Source of the DNA: JAPPHA01 sp963662705
Lineage (GTDB): Bacteria > Pseudomonadota > Alphaproteobacteria > Rhodobacterales > Rhodobacteraceae
Length of the DNA: 64,000 nucleotides
Direction: 5' to 3'
Assembly (NCBI GenBank): GCA_963662705.2
Contig: OY759767.1
Span: 4,650,001 to 4,714,000, forward strand
Below, in pieces: positions 45,300-54,433 of this stretch (within the stretch, counting starts at the first letter, position 1; the number at the start of each line of letters is the position of its first letter). Below the pieces are notes generated by a model, which made no database searches, was not told where the DNA came from, and saw only the letters and a list, made by a program, of their open reading frames with translations. The position numbers were made by a program, and so were the translations under genes.

Positions 45300-46718
45300 C
45301 GCATCACGCTGCCCGCTTTCGATCGATTTCACGGGTCACAGGGGTTGCCAACGCAAACGCCCCTCGCCGTGCAGAAGCGCCAATCCCGAACGCCATGATG
45401 TTGCGGGCCGCGTTCAGGTCCGCATGATCCGCGTGGCCGCAGGCCACGCACGTGAATTCAGCCTGCGAATGGCGGGAGGCCTTGTCCACCCATCCACACA
45501 CGTTGCAGGTCTGCGATGTAAAGGCAGGATCGATCTCAACCATCGCGCACTTGTAGGCGAGCTTCTCCTTCATGCCATGCCAGCCGGTGCTCAGGATCTC
45601 CCGGTTGAGACCGGACTTGGCCTTCACCTTCGTGCCGGGGTTCTCGACGGTGCCCCTGGCCGATCGCGTCATCCCCGCCGTGTTGAGCTTCTCGACAATC
45701 ACCGTGCTCGCCCGGTTCGCGATCCGGCGACTAACCTTGTGTTGCCAGTTCTTGCGTCTGTTGGCCCGCTTTCGCTGGAGCCTCTGCAACCTGAGCCTGG
45801 TTCTCGTGCGCCGCCGTGACCCCTTGCGCTGGCGGGCAAGCCGGCGCTGGTTGCGCCCGATCTTCGCATCGAGCCGGCCCGTATCGGGCGCGGGGATGAT
45901 CTCCGCCCCTCCGGTCGTGTCCACCACCGCCACCTGGCGGACGTTCATGTCCACGCCCGCCGAGACCCCGGTGTCGGGACGCTCCTCAACCTCGACCTCG
46001 TAGCAGACGGTGACATACCACTTGCCGGCGGTCTTCTTGACCACGGCTTTCACCGGCGTCCCCTCGGGATACGGGTTCCCGCCCTTCCGCCGGATGCGCA
46101 TGGGACCAACCCTCGGGACATTGATCATGTCGTCCCTGATGGTGACGGCCTGGGGAATGGTGAAGGACGGCGTCGACCCGTGGCGGGACTTGAAGCGTGG
46201 ATGTCCAGCCTCGCCCCTGAAGAACGCCTTCCACGCATCGGCCTGGTACTTGAGCACGTACCGGGTGATGCTGAAGGAGTATTCCGAAAGCCACGGGATT
46301 TCGTTGCGCAGGCTGGTGAACTCCTTGCCGAGCGAGAAGAACGAAACCGGCGGAGGTTTCTCTCCGTTGGCCTTCGCGTCTTCATAGGCGTCGTTGTGCT
46401 GCCCCAGTATCGTGTTCCAGACGAAGCGGCAGGCGCCCGCCTGTCCGGCCAGGCGCCGTGCGTTGGCCCTGGAGCCTGGCAGAAGCCGGTAGATGACGTT
46501 GCGGTACGTGGACGTTTCGCTCACGCGGTCGGGCCTCCGGCACAAGGTTCGTGTCTGGTGACGGGAAAGGCTGGTTTCCCGTCACGCGCTCACTACACGA
46601 TCTGCCAGAATTGTCAAGGAATCATGATCATGAATCATCCAAGGTCCCCAAGGTCACGATCAGGTGTCGGCAATCGCAATGACCTGTGAATTCGATCGGA
46701 AACTGGCAGCATCAATGT
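45297..46718 (-). mobile_element. tnpB-only IS200/IS605-type element inserted in a GST gene
   Basis: About 1.42 kb carrying tnpB but no tnpA (Y1 transposase), so it would need a TnpA in trans to move. On the minus strand the insertion follows CGATTACTTGAC, so TTGAC is a plausible target/TAM-like motif at the left end. The right end lies only a few bases beyond the tnpB stop. The GST frame reads on across the element when it is removed. Confidence 0.75.
45304..46524 (-). CDS. tnpB: RNA-guided endonuclease TnpB (IS200/IS605 OrfB)
   Basis: A 406-residue TnpB. The N-terminus YRNVIYRLLPGSRANARRLAGQAGACRFVWN is the OrfB helix-turn-helix region; RuvC-I Asp192 is in GVDMNVRQVAVVD, RuvC-II Glu278 in VIVEKLNTAGM, the zinc ribbon uses Cys340/343/359/362 (CNVC...CVAC), and RuvC-III Asp369 is in HADLNAARNI. 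All catalytic and zinc residues are present. GTG 46524 is chosen, with CGGAGG eight bases upstream. TnpB proteins use an omega-RNA made from the 3' end of the gene and adjacent flank to cut DNA matching the flank guide. Here the guide would begin within GST sequence. Confidence 0.93.
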   Translation of the reverse strand: MSETSTYRNVIYRLLPGSRANARRLAGQAGACRFVWNTILGQHNDAYEDAKANGEKPPPVSFFSLGKEFTSLRNEIPWLSEYSFSITRYVLKYQADAWKAFFRGEAGHPRFKSRHGSTPSFTIPQAVTIRDDMINVPRVGPMRIRRKGGNPYPEGTPVKAVVKKTAGKWYVTVCYEVEVEERPDTGVSAGVDMNVRQVAVVDTTGGAEIIPAPDTGRLDAKIGRNQRRLARQRKGSRRRTRTRLRLQRLQRKRANRRKNWQHKVSRRIANRASTVIVEKLNTAGMTRSARGTVENPGTKVKAKSGLNREILSTGWHGMKEKLAYKCAMVEIDPAFTSQTCNVCGWVDKASRHSQAEFTCVACGHADHADLNAARNIMAFGIGASARRGAFALATPVTREIDRKRAA

Positions 46719-46735
46719 CAAGTAATCGATATAAT
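46716..46735. repeat. 20-bp inverted repeat flanking the tnpB element, right copy
   Basis: Reverse complement of 45279-45298. On the minus strand this copy encodes GDYIDYLT of the GST N-terminal domain. Confidence 0.85.
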
Positions 46736-46994
46736 CCCCCATGATATCGATCGATTCGATGTAGAGGCGCCCATCGTCAATCAACGCCGGAACCAGACCC
46801 TTGGGGTGGATTCGCTGGTATTCCGGCGTCGCGTGTTCATCTTTTTCCAGATCGACGAGGTGACCGTCATAATCCTTGCCGCATTCGGCCAGCGCGATCC
46901 GAACGCGCTGAGAACAACTGGACACCGGCGCATGCCATAGGTGTATCCCCTTGAGCGACTTGAGCGCCTGATCGATCGGTTCGATCTCAGGCAT
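46719..46994 (-). pseudogene. Glutathione S-transferase family protein, N-terminal portion (split)
   Basis: About 92 codons: IHLWHAPVSSCSQRVRIALAECGKDYDGHLVDLEKDEHATPEYQRIHPKGLVPALIDDGRLYIESIDIMGDYIDYL, a thioredoxin-fold GST domain with the SCSQRV active-site region, the NP-like HPKGLVPAL cis-Pro loop and ESIDIM glutathione-binding motif. AGGAA seven bases upstream supports ATG 46994. Beyond 46719 the reading frame runs into the tnpB element. Confidence 0.85.
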
Positions 46995-47227
46995 CCTGAA
47001 TTCCTCCCGGCTTCGAGCGTCTCAGAACTGGTACTGGCGAAAGGAATTGATGAAAATGTCATACTTTGTCGATGAATGATAAAATTGCAGGTTCGACAGT
47101 ACTCCTCGTGACGACAGACCGTAAGTCTCCGAATTCCTCTCGTCGAAACCTTGTTGGATTATGGCAAGAACCAAATGCGTGTCGACGCATCGAGGAGGAA
47201 TCGCGTCAACGGTGCCGATTCCACTCA

Positions 47228-48001
47228 TCAACGGCCCATCCATCCGCCGTCCACGGTGAGGATGGTTCCATGGACGTAGTCCGATGCCGCCGAAGCCAGA
47301 AACACCACGGGTCCGCCGAAATCCTCGGGTGTTCCCCAGCGTTTGGCAGGAATACGGTCGAGAATTGCCAGGTAACGGTCCGTGTCGTCCCGGAGCGCCT
47401 CCGTATTGTCCGTGGCAGTGTAGCCGGGGGCGATGGCATTCACGTTGACGCCCTTGCCTGCCCATTCATTTGCGAACGCCATGGTCAGTTGACCGATCCC
47501 GCCCTTTGACGCCGCGTACCCCGGGACATTGATTCCGCCCTGAAACGCCAACACCGATGCCGTGAAGATGATCTTTCCCGAACCTCTCGTGACCATGGAT
47601 CTGCCGATCTCCCGCGTCAGGACGAACTGGGACGACAGATTCACCTCGATCACCTCGTCCCAATACTCGTCAGGATGCTCGGCAGCCGGGTGGCGCCGGA
47701 TCATGCCGGCATTGTTGACGAGGATGTCGATAGCCGGGCGATCGGCGCGCACCTGCCTCGCGAATGCGTGAACCGCGTTTCGGTCGGCGAAGTCGCATCG
47801 ATAGGCAAGAAACTGCCGTCCCATGCGCCTGATTGCATCTCCTGCATCCCCGCCGTGATCCTCCATCGAGGCGCTCACGCCGATGATGTCCGCGCCGGCA
47901 CCGGCAAGAGCCTCCGCCATGCCGCGGCCAATGCCGCGACGGGCTCCGGTGACGAGCGCGGTCTTCCCGGATAGATCGAACAGTTTGGCCACGTCGTTCA
48001 T
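47228..48001 (-). CDS. SDR oxidoreductase, 2-deoxy-D-gluconate 3-dehydrogenase-like
   Basis: A 257-residue classical SDR: LFDLSGKTALVTGARRGIGRGMAEALAGAGADIIG, DILVNNAGMIRR, ASVLAFQGGINVPGYAASKGGI (catalytic Tyr-Lys), and NAIAPGYTATDNTEALRDD...RIPAKRWGTPEDFGGPVVFLAS...DGGWMGR. The latter strings are typical of KduD, which acts on 3-deoxy/2-keto sugar acids in uronate breakdown; substrate assignment is by resemblance only. Next to a truncated alcohol dehydrogenase on the same strand, perhaps the leftover of a sugar-acid operon. Confidence 0.88.
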   Translation of the reverse strand: MNDVAKLFDLSGKTALVTGARRGIGRGMAEALAGAGADIIGVSASMEDHGGDAGDAIRRMGRQFLAYRCDFADRNAVHAFARQVRADRPAIDILVNNAGMIRRHPAAEHPDEYWDEVIEVNLSSQFVLTREIGRSMVTRGSGKIIFTASVLAFQGGINVPGYAASKGGIGQLTMAFANEWAGKGVNVNAIAPGYTATDNTEALRDDTDRYLAILDRIPAKRWGTPEDFGGPVVFLASAASDYVHGTILTVDGGWMGR

Positions 48002-48002
48002 T

Positions 48003-48449
48003 TCAGTTCCGCCTGATCAGTGTCTTCATCGAACCCGGAATCTCCGGGAGTTCTTGGAGCGCGTCGGCGATATCCGACATCGGTTGAACACTCGTGATCG
48101 ACAGTCCCACGTCGATTCCGGAGGCGAGCCTTCCGACCGCCCCGTCGAAATCCCTCCGTCCATAGACCCGTGCACCGACCATCTCGAGTTCACACGCGAA
48201 GAACACAGACAGATATATCCGGGGTTCGCTGGCAAAAACAGCAAACATGGAGGTTCGGTCGCACTCTGCATCGGGCTGCCGGAACCGTGCCGGACAGGCC
48301 AGCTCCCTTGCCTGGCCACGCGGGACGTTGGTTTCCTCGAACTGTTCGGGCCCGGGCACCCCATCCAGGCCGGCAGAATTGGGGAATTTTTTGACAAAGG
48401 GGAAACACTCCGTACAGGCGGAGCAAGACGGATCGGGAAAGGACACCAC
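48003..48449 (-). pseudogene. Zinc-dependent alcohol dehydrogenase remnant
   Basis: Minus-strand frame with DPSCSACTECF (three of the four structural-zinc Cys), AGLDGVPG and NVPR from the catalytic half, then directly MVGARVYGRRDFDGAVGRLASGIDVGLSITSVQPMSDIADALQELPEIPGSMKTLI, the C-terminus of the zinc ADH family. The N-terminal part and the whole Rossmann fold between these blocks are missing, so it is an internal-deletion pseudogene. It precedes the SDR gene on the same strand. Confidence 0.65.
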
Positions 48450-48613
48450 GCGGCATTACCGGGTCAGCCGTTGATAGCAGCCAATCCTCAGGTGTCGTTC
48501 CGGTCGGGGCCCGAATTCGAATTGGGGTATGACTGAGGGGTTCAGCGGGGTAGTATTGTATCGAGCGTCAAAGGGGTCGGGCGGCGCGGTCCAACCCGGA
48601 ACCGGGCGCACAT

Positions 48614-49381
48614 ATGACGGAGAAAAACACGATGGACGAAAAACCAAAGGGTGGGTTGCAACCAGGCAAGCTGATGCCGCTTGCAGTGATCGTGGTCGTT
48701 GCAATAATCGGGTTCTTTACGCTCCGTGACTTGCTGACGTTCGAGACGCTTCGCGACAACAGCGAACGCCTGACGTCATGGAGAGATTCGAACTACCCGC
48801 TCGCAGCCGCCTCCTACGTCCTGTTCTATGCCGTTGTCGTCGCGTTTTCTCTTCCGGGCGGCGCCATCATGACTCTCGCGGGCGGGTTCGTTTTCGGGAT
48901 CGTCGTCGGCGCTCCCCTGACCGTCATCGCCGCCACCCTGGGCGCAACGGCGATCTTTCTTGCTGCCAAGACCGGACTCGGAGACATCCTCTACGCGAGA
49001 CTGCAGAAAAAGGCGGACGATCCGGGGATGCTGAACAAGATCGAGGACGGCCTCCGCAAGAACGAGGTCAGCTATCTCCTGCTCATGCGGCTGGTCCCCG
49101 CAATTCCGTTCTTTCTGGCGAACATCGCCCCCGCTTTCCTCGGCGTCCGACTCCGGAACTTCGTCCTGACGACTTTCTTTGGCATCATCCCCGGCACCGT
49201 GGTCTACAGTTCCGTCGGCGCCGGATTGGGAGAGGTGTTCGCCCGCGGCGAAACCCCGAATCTCGGCATCATCTTCGAATGGCATATCCTCGGTCCGATC
49301 CTCGGCCTCTGTGCCCTCGCGGCGATGCCGATCGTGATCAATTACTTCCGGGATCGCAACAAGCCCGCAGGTGCGTCTTGA
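48614..49381 (+). CDS. TVP38/TMEM64 (DedA-like, VTT-domain) membrane protein
   Basis: A 255-residue inner-membrane protein with an N-terminal TM helix (LMPLAVIVVVAIIGFFTL) and the VTT domain: VVAFSLPGGAIMTLAGGFVFGIVVGAPL, LGATAIFLAAKTGLGD, LLLMRLVPAIPFFLANIAPAFLGVRLRNFVLTTFFGIIPGTVVYSSVGAGLGE. Homologues act in membrane lipid scrambling or transport; function here not defined. Its stop overlaps the start of the flavin reductase gene, a common pairing in Proteobacteria. Confidence 0.92.
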   Translation: MTEKNTMDEKPKGGLQPGKLMPLAVIVVVAIIGFFTLRDLLTFETLRDNSERLTSWRDSNYPLAAASYVLFYAVVVAFSLPGGAIMTLAGGFVFGIVVGAPLTVIAATLGATAIFLAAKTGLGDILYARLQKKADDPGMLNKIEDGLRKNEVSYLLLMRLVPAIPFFLANIAPAFLGVRLRNFVLTTFFGIIPGTVVYSSVGAGLGEVFARGETPNLGIIFEWHILGPILGLCALAAMPIVINYFRDRNKPAGAS

Positions 49382-50796
49382 ATTCCGAGATCAAGACCGA
49401 CGTATGCGTCATCGGCGGAGGCTCCGGCGGGCTGTCGTTCGCCGCGGGCGCTGTCCAGATGGGCGCCGGGGTCGTGCTCCTGGAAGGCCACAGGATGGGA
49501 GGCGATTGCCTCAACTACGGATGCGTGCCGTCCAAGGCACTGATTGCCGCCGCAAAACACGCCCATGAAATGACCACAGGAAGGCCCTTTGGCGTCGGCA
49601 CTTCCACACCAGAAGTCGATTATGCGGCAGTCATGGAACATGTCGCCGATGTGATCCGGGGCATAGAACCACATGACAGTGTCGAGCGATTCCAGGGGCT
49701 CGGCGTCAAGGTCATTACGGAATACGGCCGTTTTATCTCTCCCCGTGAAGTCGCGGCAGGTGACCATCGGATTCGCGCACGCCGCTTCGTGATCGCGACG
49801 GGATCTTCCCCATTGGTCCCTCCCATTCCGGGCCTGAGCGAAACTCCACACCTGACGAATGAAACCATCTTTTCCAACCGCGAAAAACCGGAGCACCTGA
49901 TTGTCATTGGCGCAGGACCGATCGGCCTGGAACTGGCCCAGGCGCACCGGCGCCTGGGCTGCCGCGTCACGGTGCTCGAGGGCCTGGTCGCGCTCGGCAA
50001 TGACGACCCGGAGCTGACATCGACGGTGATCGACCGTATCCGGGCCGAAGGCGTCGAACTTCTTGAAGGCACATTCGTAGCCGAAGTTGAAGGAACCGAG
50101 GGCGATATCCGGATCAAGTCCGCTGACGGCACGGAATTCGAGGGTACACATCTCCTGGTTGCCGTCGGCCGGAAACCCAATACGGAGCGCCTCGATCTCG
50201 ACAAGGCCGGTATCGGGATGTCCGGAAATGCGGTTCAGGTCGACTCGTCGTTACGGACCAGCAACAAGAGAGCCTACGCAATCGGTGATGTCGCCGGTAG
50301 TTACCAGTTCACGCACGTCGCTGCCTATCACGCTGGCATCATCATCAGGTCTGCCCTGTTCGGCCTGCCGTCGCGAACCCGCGTCAACCACATTCCGTGG
50401 GCAACCTATACGGATCCGGAACTCGCCCATGTCGGTCTCGGCGAGGCCGACGCGACAGAACGGTTCGGGACGGGTATCGAGGTTGTCCGGTTTCCGTACC
50501 TGGAAAATGATCGTGCCCGGGCGGAACGCGCGACCGAGGGCATGGTCAAGGTCGTGATTCACCGCGGACGGCCGGTCGGAGCATCCATCGTCGGGAGACA
50601 GGCTGGTGAATTGATCCAGGTCTGGGCGCTCGCCATCGCGAGCAGGCTCAAGATGTCTGCCGTCGCGGGGATGATATCTCCGTATCCGACCCTGGGGGAA
50701 ATCAACAAGCGGGTCGCCGGGCAGTACTTTGCCCCCCGGCTGTTTGAAAGCGCGCTGGTCAAGCGGGTCGTGAGGACCGTCCAACGCGTCGGGTAG
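49378..50796 (+). CDS. FAD-dependent pyridine nucleotide-disulfide oxidoreductase (mercuric reductase-like)
   Basis: A 472-residue class I flavin disulfide reductase. FAD-binding VCVIGGGSGGLSFA, redox-active pair GGDCLNYGCVPSKAL, NAD-binding VIGAGPIGLELAQAHRRLG, second FAD motif YAIGDV, and C-terminal dimer interface PYPTLGEI. The His of the lipoamide dehydrogenase HxxxxE active site is Tyr here, as in the mercuric reductase-like subgroup commonly paired with TVP38 proteins. Start is TTG 49378, overlapping the upstream stop. Substrate unknown. Confidence 0.92.
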   Translation: MNSEIKTDVCVIGGGSGGLSFAAGAVQMGAGVVLLEGHRMGGDCLNYGCVPSKALIAAAKHAHEMTTGRPFGVGTSTPEVDYAAVMEHVADVIRGIEPHDSVERFQGLGVKVITEYGRFISPREVAAGDHRIRARRFVIATGSSPLVPPIPGLSETPHLTNETIFSNREKPEHLIVIGAGPIGLELAQAHRRLGCRVTVLEGLVALGNDDPELTSTVIDRIRAEGVELLEGTFVAEVEGTEGDIRIKSADGTEFEGTHLLVAVGRKPNTERLDLDKAGIGMSGNAVQVDSSLRTSNKRAYAIGDVAGSYQFTHVAAYHAGIIIRSALFGLPSRTRVNHIPWATYTDPELAHVGLGEADATERFGTGIEVVRFPYLENDRARAERATEGMVKVVIHRGRPVGASIVGRQAGELIQVWALAIASRLKMSAVAGMISPYPTLGEINKRVAGQYFAPRLFESALVKRVVRTVQRVG

Positions 50797-50895
50797 CGAC
50801 ATGACGGAATTGACCAGTTTGTTTTCAGCACCGGCCGCCGGGTCGACATGGAGGCACGTTCCCCAGGGGCCGGACGACGTGGTAAAGGGTCATTG

Positions 50896-52302
50896 ATGGT
50901 CTTCAGGACTCTTTCCGGGCGATTTCTTCTCCTGACTCTGGCATTCGTTGTTCTGGCGGAGGTCCTGATTCTGGTTCCGTCACTGGCCCGGTTTCGCGTG
51001 GATTTCCTTCAGGACAGGCTGGAGCGCTCACAAATGGCGTCGCTCGCGCTGCTGACGACGCCTACGGTCATGATCGATGACAATCTCGAAGCCGAGCTGC
51101 TTGCAAACGCGGGCGTTCTGAACGTCGCCCTCAAGCGGGATCAAACCCGGGAACTTTTTCTCTCGAGCCCGGTTCCGGGGCCAATCGAAGAAACCTTCGA
51201 CATGCGAATCAGTTCATGGCCGCAGCTCACCTGGGACGCCATGAAAGTCCTCTGGCTGGACGGGACGAGGATCATCCGCGTCGTCGGAGAACCGGTCAGG
51301 AACGCCGGCGAAATGATCGACGTGATCATGGACGAGTCGACGCTACGTACGGCGATGCTCAACTTCGGACGCAATATTCTGGTGTTGTCCGCAGTGATTT
51401 CAATCGCGACTTCCCTGCTTCTCTTTCTCGCGGTTCAGTACCTCATGGTCCGTCCGATCAACCGATTGACGCGGGGCATGCTCCTCTACGCGGAACAACC
51501 GGAGGACGCCAGCCGCGTGATTACGCCCCGGGAGGGCGTAACAGAGCTCCATGAAGCGGAACGCGCACTGCAGTCCATGCAGACCCAACTGAAGGATTCC
51601 CTGCTTCAGAAGGACCGGCTGGCCAATCTCGGGCAGGCGGTCTCCGACATCAACCACGATCTGCGCGGAATCCTCGGAATCGCAACCTTGCTGGTCGATC
51701 CGCTGAAGGAAAGTTCCGACCCCGATGTCAGCAGGAATGCGCCGAGACTCGTGCGCTCGCTTTCGCGCGCGGAGAGATTCTGCGAGAGCATGCTCCAGTA
51801 CGCCAAGGGCGAGGAACCGCCCCTTCAACTGCAAGACATCGACCTCATGGATCTGCTGGAAGACGTGGTTGAAGGGGAACGGCTCGCGGCCGGAACGGCC
51901 ATGGTCAAGATCGTTCTTGACGGCCCGAAATCGGCGTTTGCCAGGATTGACAGGGAAAGGATTCACCGGGTGGCGGCCAACCTGATCCGAAACGCGCGCG
52001 AGGCACTTGCCGGGACCGGACATCCGGGACGCATCGCGATCGGAGTGACGGAGCGACAGGATTCCTGGTCGCTGACCTTTTCCGACGACGGCCCGGGAAT
52101 ACCTTCATCTGTCAGGGAAAGACTGTTCGTCCCGTTCATCAGCCGAGGTCGGAGCAAGGACGGCACGGGGCTGGGGCTGGCGATCTCACGGGAACTGGTC
52201 CGCGGTCACGGTGGCGTGCTTGAACTGCTCGAGACCAGCGAAAGCGGTTCCATATTTCGCGTGTCGCTGCCAAAATCCGGAAACTGCCTTCAGGACGAGT
52301 GA
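50896..52302 (+). CDS. Membrane sensor histidine kinase
   Basis: A 468-residue kinase. TM1 about residues 8-28, a periplasmic sensor stretch, TM2 about 160-185 (VLSAVISIATSLLLFLAVQYLMV), HAMP (RPINRLTRGMLLYAEQPEDASRVITP), dimerisation/phosphoacceptor helix LANLGQAVSDINHDLRGILGIATLLV (phospho-His in NHDLR), then the ATPase domain with N-box NLIRNAREAL, G1 FSDDGPGIP and G2 GTGLGLAISRELV. No response regulator gene is adjacent, so it is an orphan in this window. ATG 50896 with AAAGGG upstream preferred over 50848. Confidence 0.92.
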   Translation: MVFRTLSGRFLLLTLAFVVLAEVLILVPSLARFRVDFLQDRLERSQMASLALLTTPTVMIDDNLEAELLANAGVLNVALKRDQTRELFLSSPVPGPIEETFDMRISSWPQLTWDAMKVLWLDGTRIIRVVGEPVRNAGEMIDVIMDESTLRTAMLNFGRNILVLSAVISIATSLLLFLAVQYLMVRPINRLTRGMLLYAEQPEDASRVITPREGVTELHEAERALQSMQTQLKDSLLQKDRLANLGQAVSDINHDLRGILGIATLLVDPLKESSDPDVSRNAPRLVRSLSRAERFCESMLQYAKGEEPPLQLQDIDLMDLLEDVVEGERLAAGTAMVKIVLDGPKSAFARIDRERIHRVAANLIRNAREALAGTGHPGRIAIGVTERQDSWSLTFSDDGPGIPSSVRERLFVPFISRGRSKDGTGLGLAISRELVRGHGGVLELLETSESGSIFRVSLPKSGNCLQDE

Positions 52303-52463
52303 CCACAATCCGATCGGGCGCTTCCGCGAACGATGGCAAGGAGACGTTCAGGGGCGGCGGCTTCAGAGCATCTCCGGAGCATGCCTCCGCGCGGAAGCCA
52401 CGCCCGGCAACGAAATGGGTCCCTGACCCGGAAAAAACAAGGGAGATACGGGCCGGCAGAATG

Positions 52464-53498
52464 TCAGCGTTTCCGAGTCCGACTCCGTATCATGCCCAAG
52501 ATTTCAAATGTCCGGTCGAGGATCGGGTCGGCTATGGCAGCAGCCCGGTCGCCGCCTTCGGCCAGAATCCGGTCGACCTCGGCCGGGTCGTCAAGCATCC
52601 GGCCCATGGCTTCCGAAATCGGGCGCAGGCATGAGACCGCCAGTTCGGCCAATGCGGGCTTGAATTCGGAAAACGGCTTGCCGGCAAACTGCCGAAGCAC
52701 GTCCGACTCCGCCATATCCGCCAGCGAGGCGTAGATTCGAACGAGGTTCCCCGCTTCCGGCCGGCCGTCAAGCTCTCCAGGGGTTTCCGGAAGCGGAAAC
52801 GGGTCTGTCCTGGCCTTGCGGATTTTCCGGCTGATCGTGTCCGGGCCATCGGTGAGATTGATGCGGCTCATGTCGGACGGGTCCGACTTCGACATTTTTC
52901 GGCTACCGTCCCTGAGACTCATGATCCGCGTCGCCGAACCTTCGATCACCGGCTCCGGCTCGGGAAAGAACGCGACCCCGAAATCATGATTGAATTTCGC
53001 TGCAATGTCGCGCGCGAGTTCCACATGCTGTTTCTGATCTTCTCCGACCGGGACATGCGTCGCATGGTATACGAGAATGTCTGCCGCCATCAGGGACGGA
53101 TAGGCAAAGAGCCCGAGGCTTACCCGTTCGGAATTCTTGCCCGCCTTGTCCTTGAATTGCGTCATCCGGTTCATCCAGCCAAGACGGGCGACGCAATTGA
53201 AGATCCAGCCGAGTTCGGCATGGGCCGACACCTGGCTCTGGTTGAACAGAATCGATCGTTCGGGATCCAGGCCGCAGGCCATGAACGCCGCAGCCAGTTC
53301 CCGCGTGTTGTGCGCCAGCTCGGCCGGGTCCTGCCAAACGGTGATCGCGTGCAGGTCCACCATGCAATAGACGGTTTCGATCCCGTCGTCCTGCATTTCG
53401 ACGAATCGTTTCACCGCGCCCAGGTAGTTCCCGAGCGTCAGATTGCCGCTTGGCTGAATTCCGGAAAACACACGCGGAGTAAATTCGGAAATTCCCAT
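52464..53498 (-). CDS. trpS: Tryptophanyl-tRNA synthetase
   Basis: A 344-residue class I synthetase that charges tRNA-Trp. FSGIQPSGNLTLGNYLGAVKRF contains the HIGH-equivalent, MVDLHAITV, YPSLMAADILVYHATHVPVGEDQKQH and SRKMSKSDPSD the KMSKS loop. Typical length. Downstream it converges on the sensor kinase gene. Separation from murJ (start of window) breaks the usual alphaproteobacterial murJ-trpS order. Confidence 0.97.
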   Translation of the reverse strand: MGISEFTPRVFSGIQPSGNLTLGNYLGAVKRFVEMQDDGIETVYCMVDLHAITVWQDPAELAHNTRELAAAFMACGLDPERSILFNQSQVSAHAELGWIFNCVARLGWMNRMTQFKDKAGKNSERVSLGLFAYPSLMAADILVYHATHVPVGEDQKQHVELARDIAAKFNHDFGVAFFPEPEPVIEGSATRIMSLRDGSRKMSKSDPSDMSRINLTDGPDTISRKIRKARTDPFPLPETPGELDGRPEAGNLVRIYASLADMAESDVLRQFAGKPFSEFKPALAELAVSCLRPISEAMGRMLDDPAEVDRILAEGGDRAAAIADPILDRTFEILGMIRSRTRKR

Positions 53499-53699
53499 GC
53501 TGCGGTTCCTGGCTGTCTGTGACGATGACGGGTTATCGACCGATGGATTGATCAGGTCAACAGGTCAGACAGCCGGAACGCCATGCGACGAACCGGCAAT
53601 TGCCTGAGCAGCCGCGGATGGATCACTCCAGACTGCCCTGGGCAACTTTGAGTGCCGCGGTCTTGTCCGGGCGCGGGAATTCCGTACCGGGTGCGACGC

Positions 53700-54149
53700 T
53701 CATCGCGGCACGGCCGTCCATGGATCAACCACGTCCACGCCGGTGTTGCGAAATTCACCCGTGTTCCTGGTCAGGATGGCAAGCCCGCGCGTTGCCGCCG
53801 CCGCGGCGAGGAAGGCGTCAGGTACATGGTCGTCGAGAGCTTCGCCGCGCCGACGCTTGTCCTCCATGATTTGTGCGCAAGCCTGTGCATCGGCCAGAGT
53901 CCAATCGATGATCCGGTCCTCGAACAGTTCGCCAAGAATGTCGCGAAAGCGTTGGGCAAGATCGGTCCGGCGTCGGCCGGGAGCGAGGCGACCAATACCA
54001 TCAAGGACCTCCCAGACGGTGATCGATGCGAGCCCGATGCCCTCGTCGGAAATCGAATCGAGGAATGCAGCGACGCGTGTTTCCGGCTGCGGGCGCATCA
54101 TCTCGGAGACGACATTAGTGTCTATCAGCCATGCAAGGGGCACGGTCAT
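53700..54149 (-). CDS. FitB/VapC-type PIN-domain toxin
   Basis: A 149-residue PIN ribonuclease: LAWLIDTNVVSEMMRPQP (Asp), LASITVWEVLDGI (Glu), VPDAFLAAAAATRGLAILTRNTGEFRNTGVDVVDPW (Asp pair and the C-terminal NxxDF-like loop). Intact. Its start overlaps the antitoxin stop by four bases. Confidence 0.92.
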   Translation of the reverse strand: MTVPLAWLIDTNVVSEMMRPQPETRVAAFLDSISDEGIGLASITVWEVLDGIGRLAPGRRRTDLAQRFRDILGELFEDRIIDWTLADAQACAQIMEDKRRRGEALDDHVPDAFLAAAAATRGLAILTRNTGEFRNTGVDVVDPWTAVPR

Positions 54150-54403
54150 TCCCCCTTTTCACCGGAGAATGACATTGGTCTGTATCCGCACCGCGGAGAA
54201 GGCGGCAGCTCGACACCGTGCTTTTCTCCGAAATGCCGTGCGAACGCTTCGGAAGGCTTGGGTCTCCGCTCGGCTTTCGTGCGGCCCTCGTGGATCAGGC
54301 GGCGGACGAGTTCTTCCATCGACACACCGATCTGCCGAGCTTCGCGCCTGAGCCAGGACTTGTCCCCGGGATCGATATCGCGGACGGTAATGCTGGTGCT
54401 CAT
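54146..54403 (-). CDS. FitA-type ribbon-helix-helix antitoxin
   Basis: An 85-residue antitoxin, MSTSITVRDIDPGDKSWLRREARQIGVSMEELVRRLIHEG, the FitA/Arc-like RHH N-terminus, with a charged C-terminus that should thread into the toxin. ATG 54403 follows GGGAG at about seven bases; an upstream ATG (54433) is less likely. First gene of the pair and probably autoregulatory. Confidence 0.88.
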   Translation of the reverse strand: MSTSITVRDIDPGDKSWLRREARQIGVSMEELVRRLIHEGRTKAERRPKPSEAFARHFGEKHGVELPPSPRCGYRPMSFSGEKGE

Positions 54404-54433
54404 GTTAGCGTCTCCCGTTCGGCCGGCATCCAA

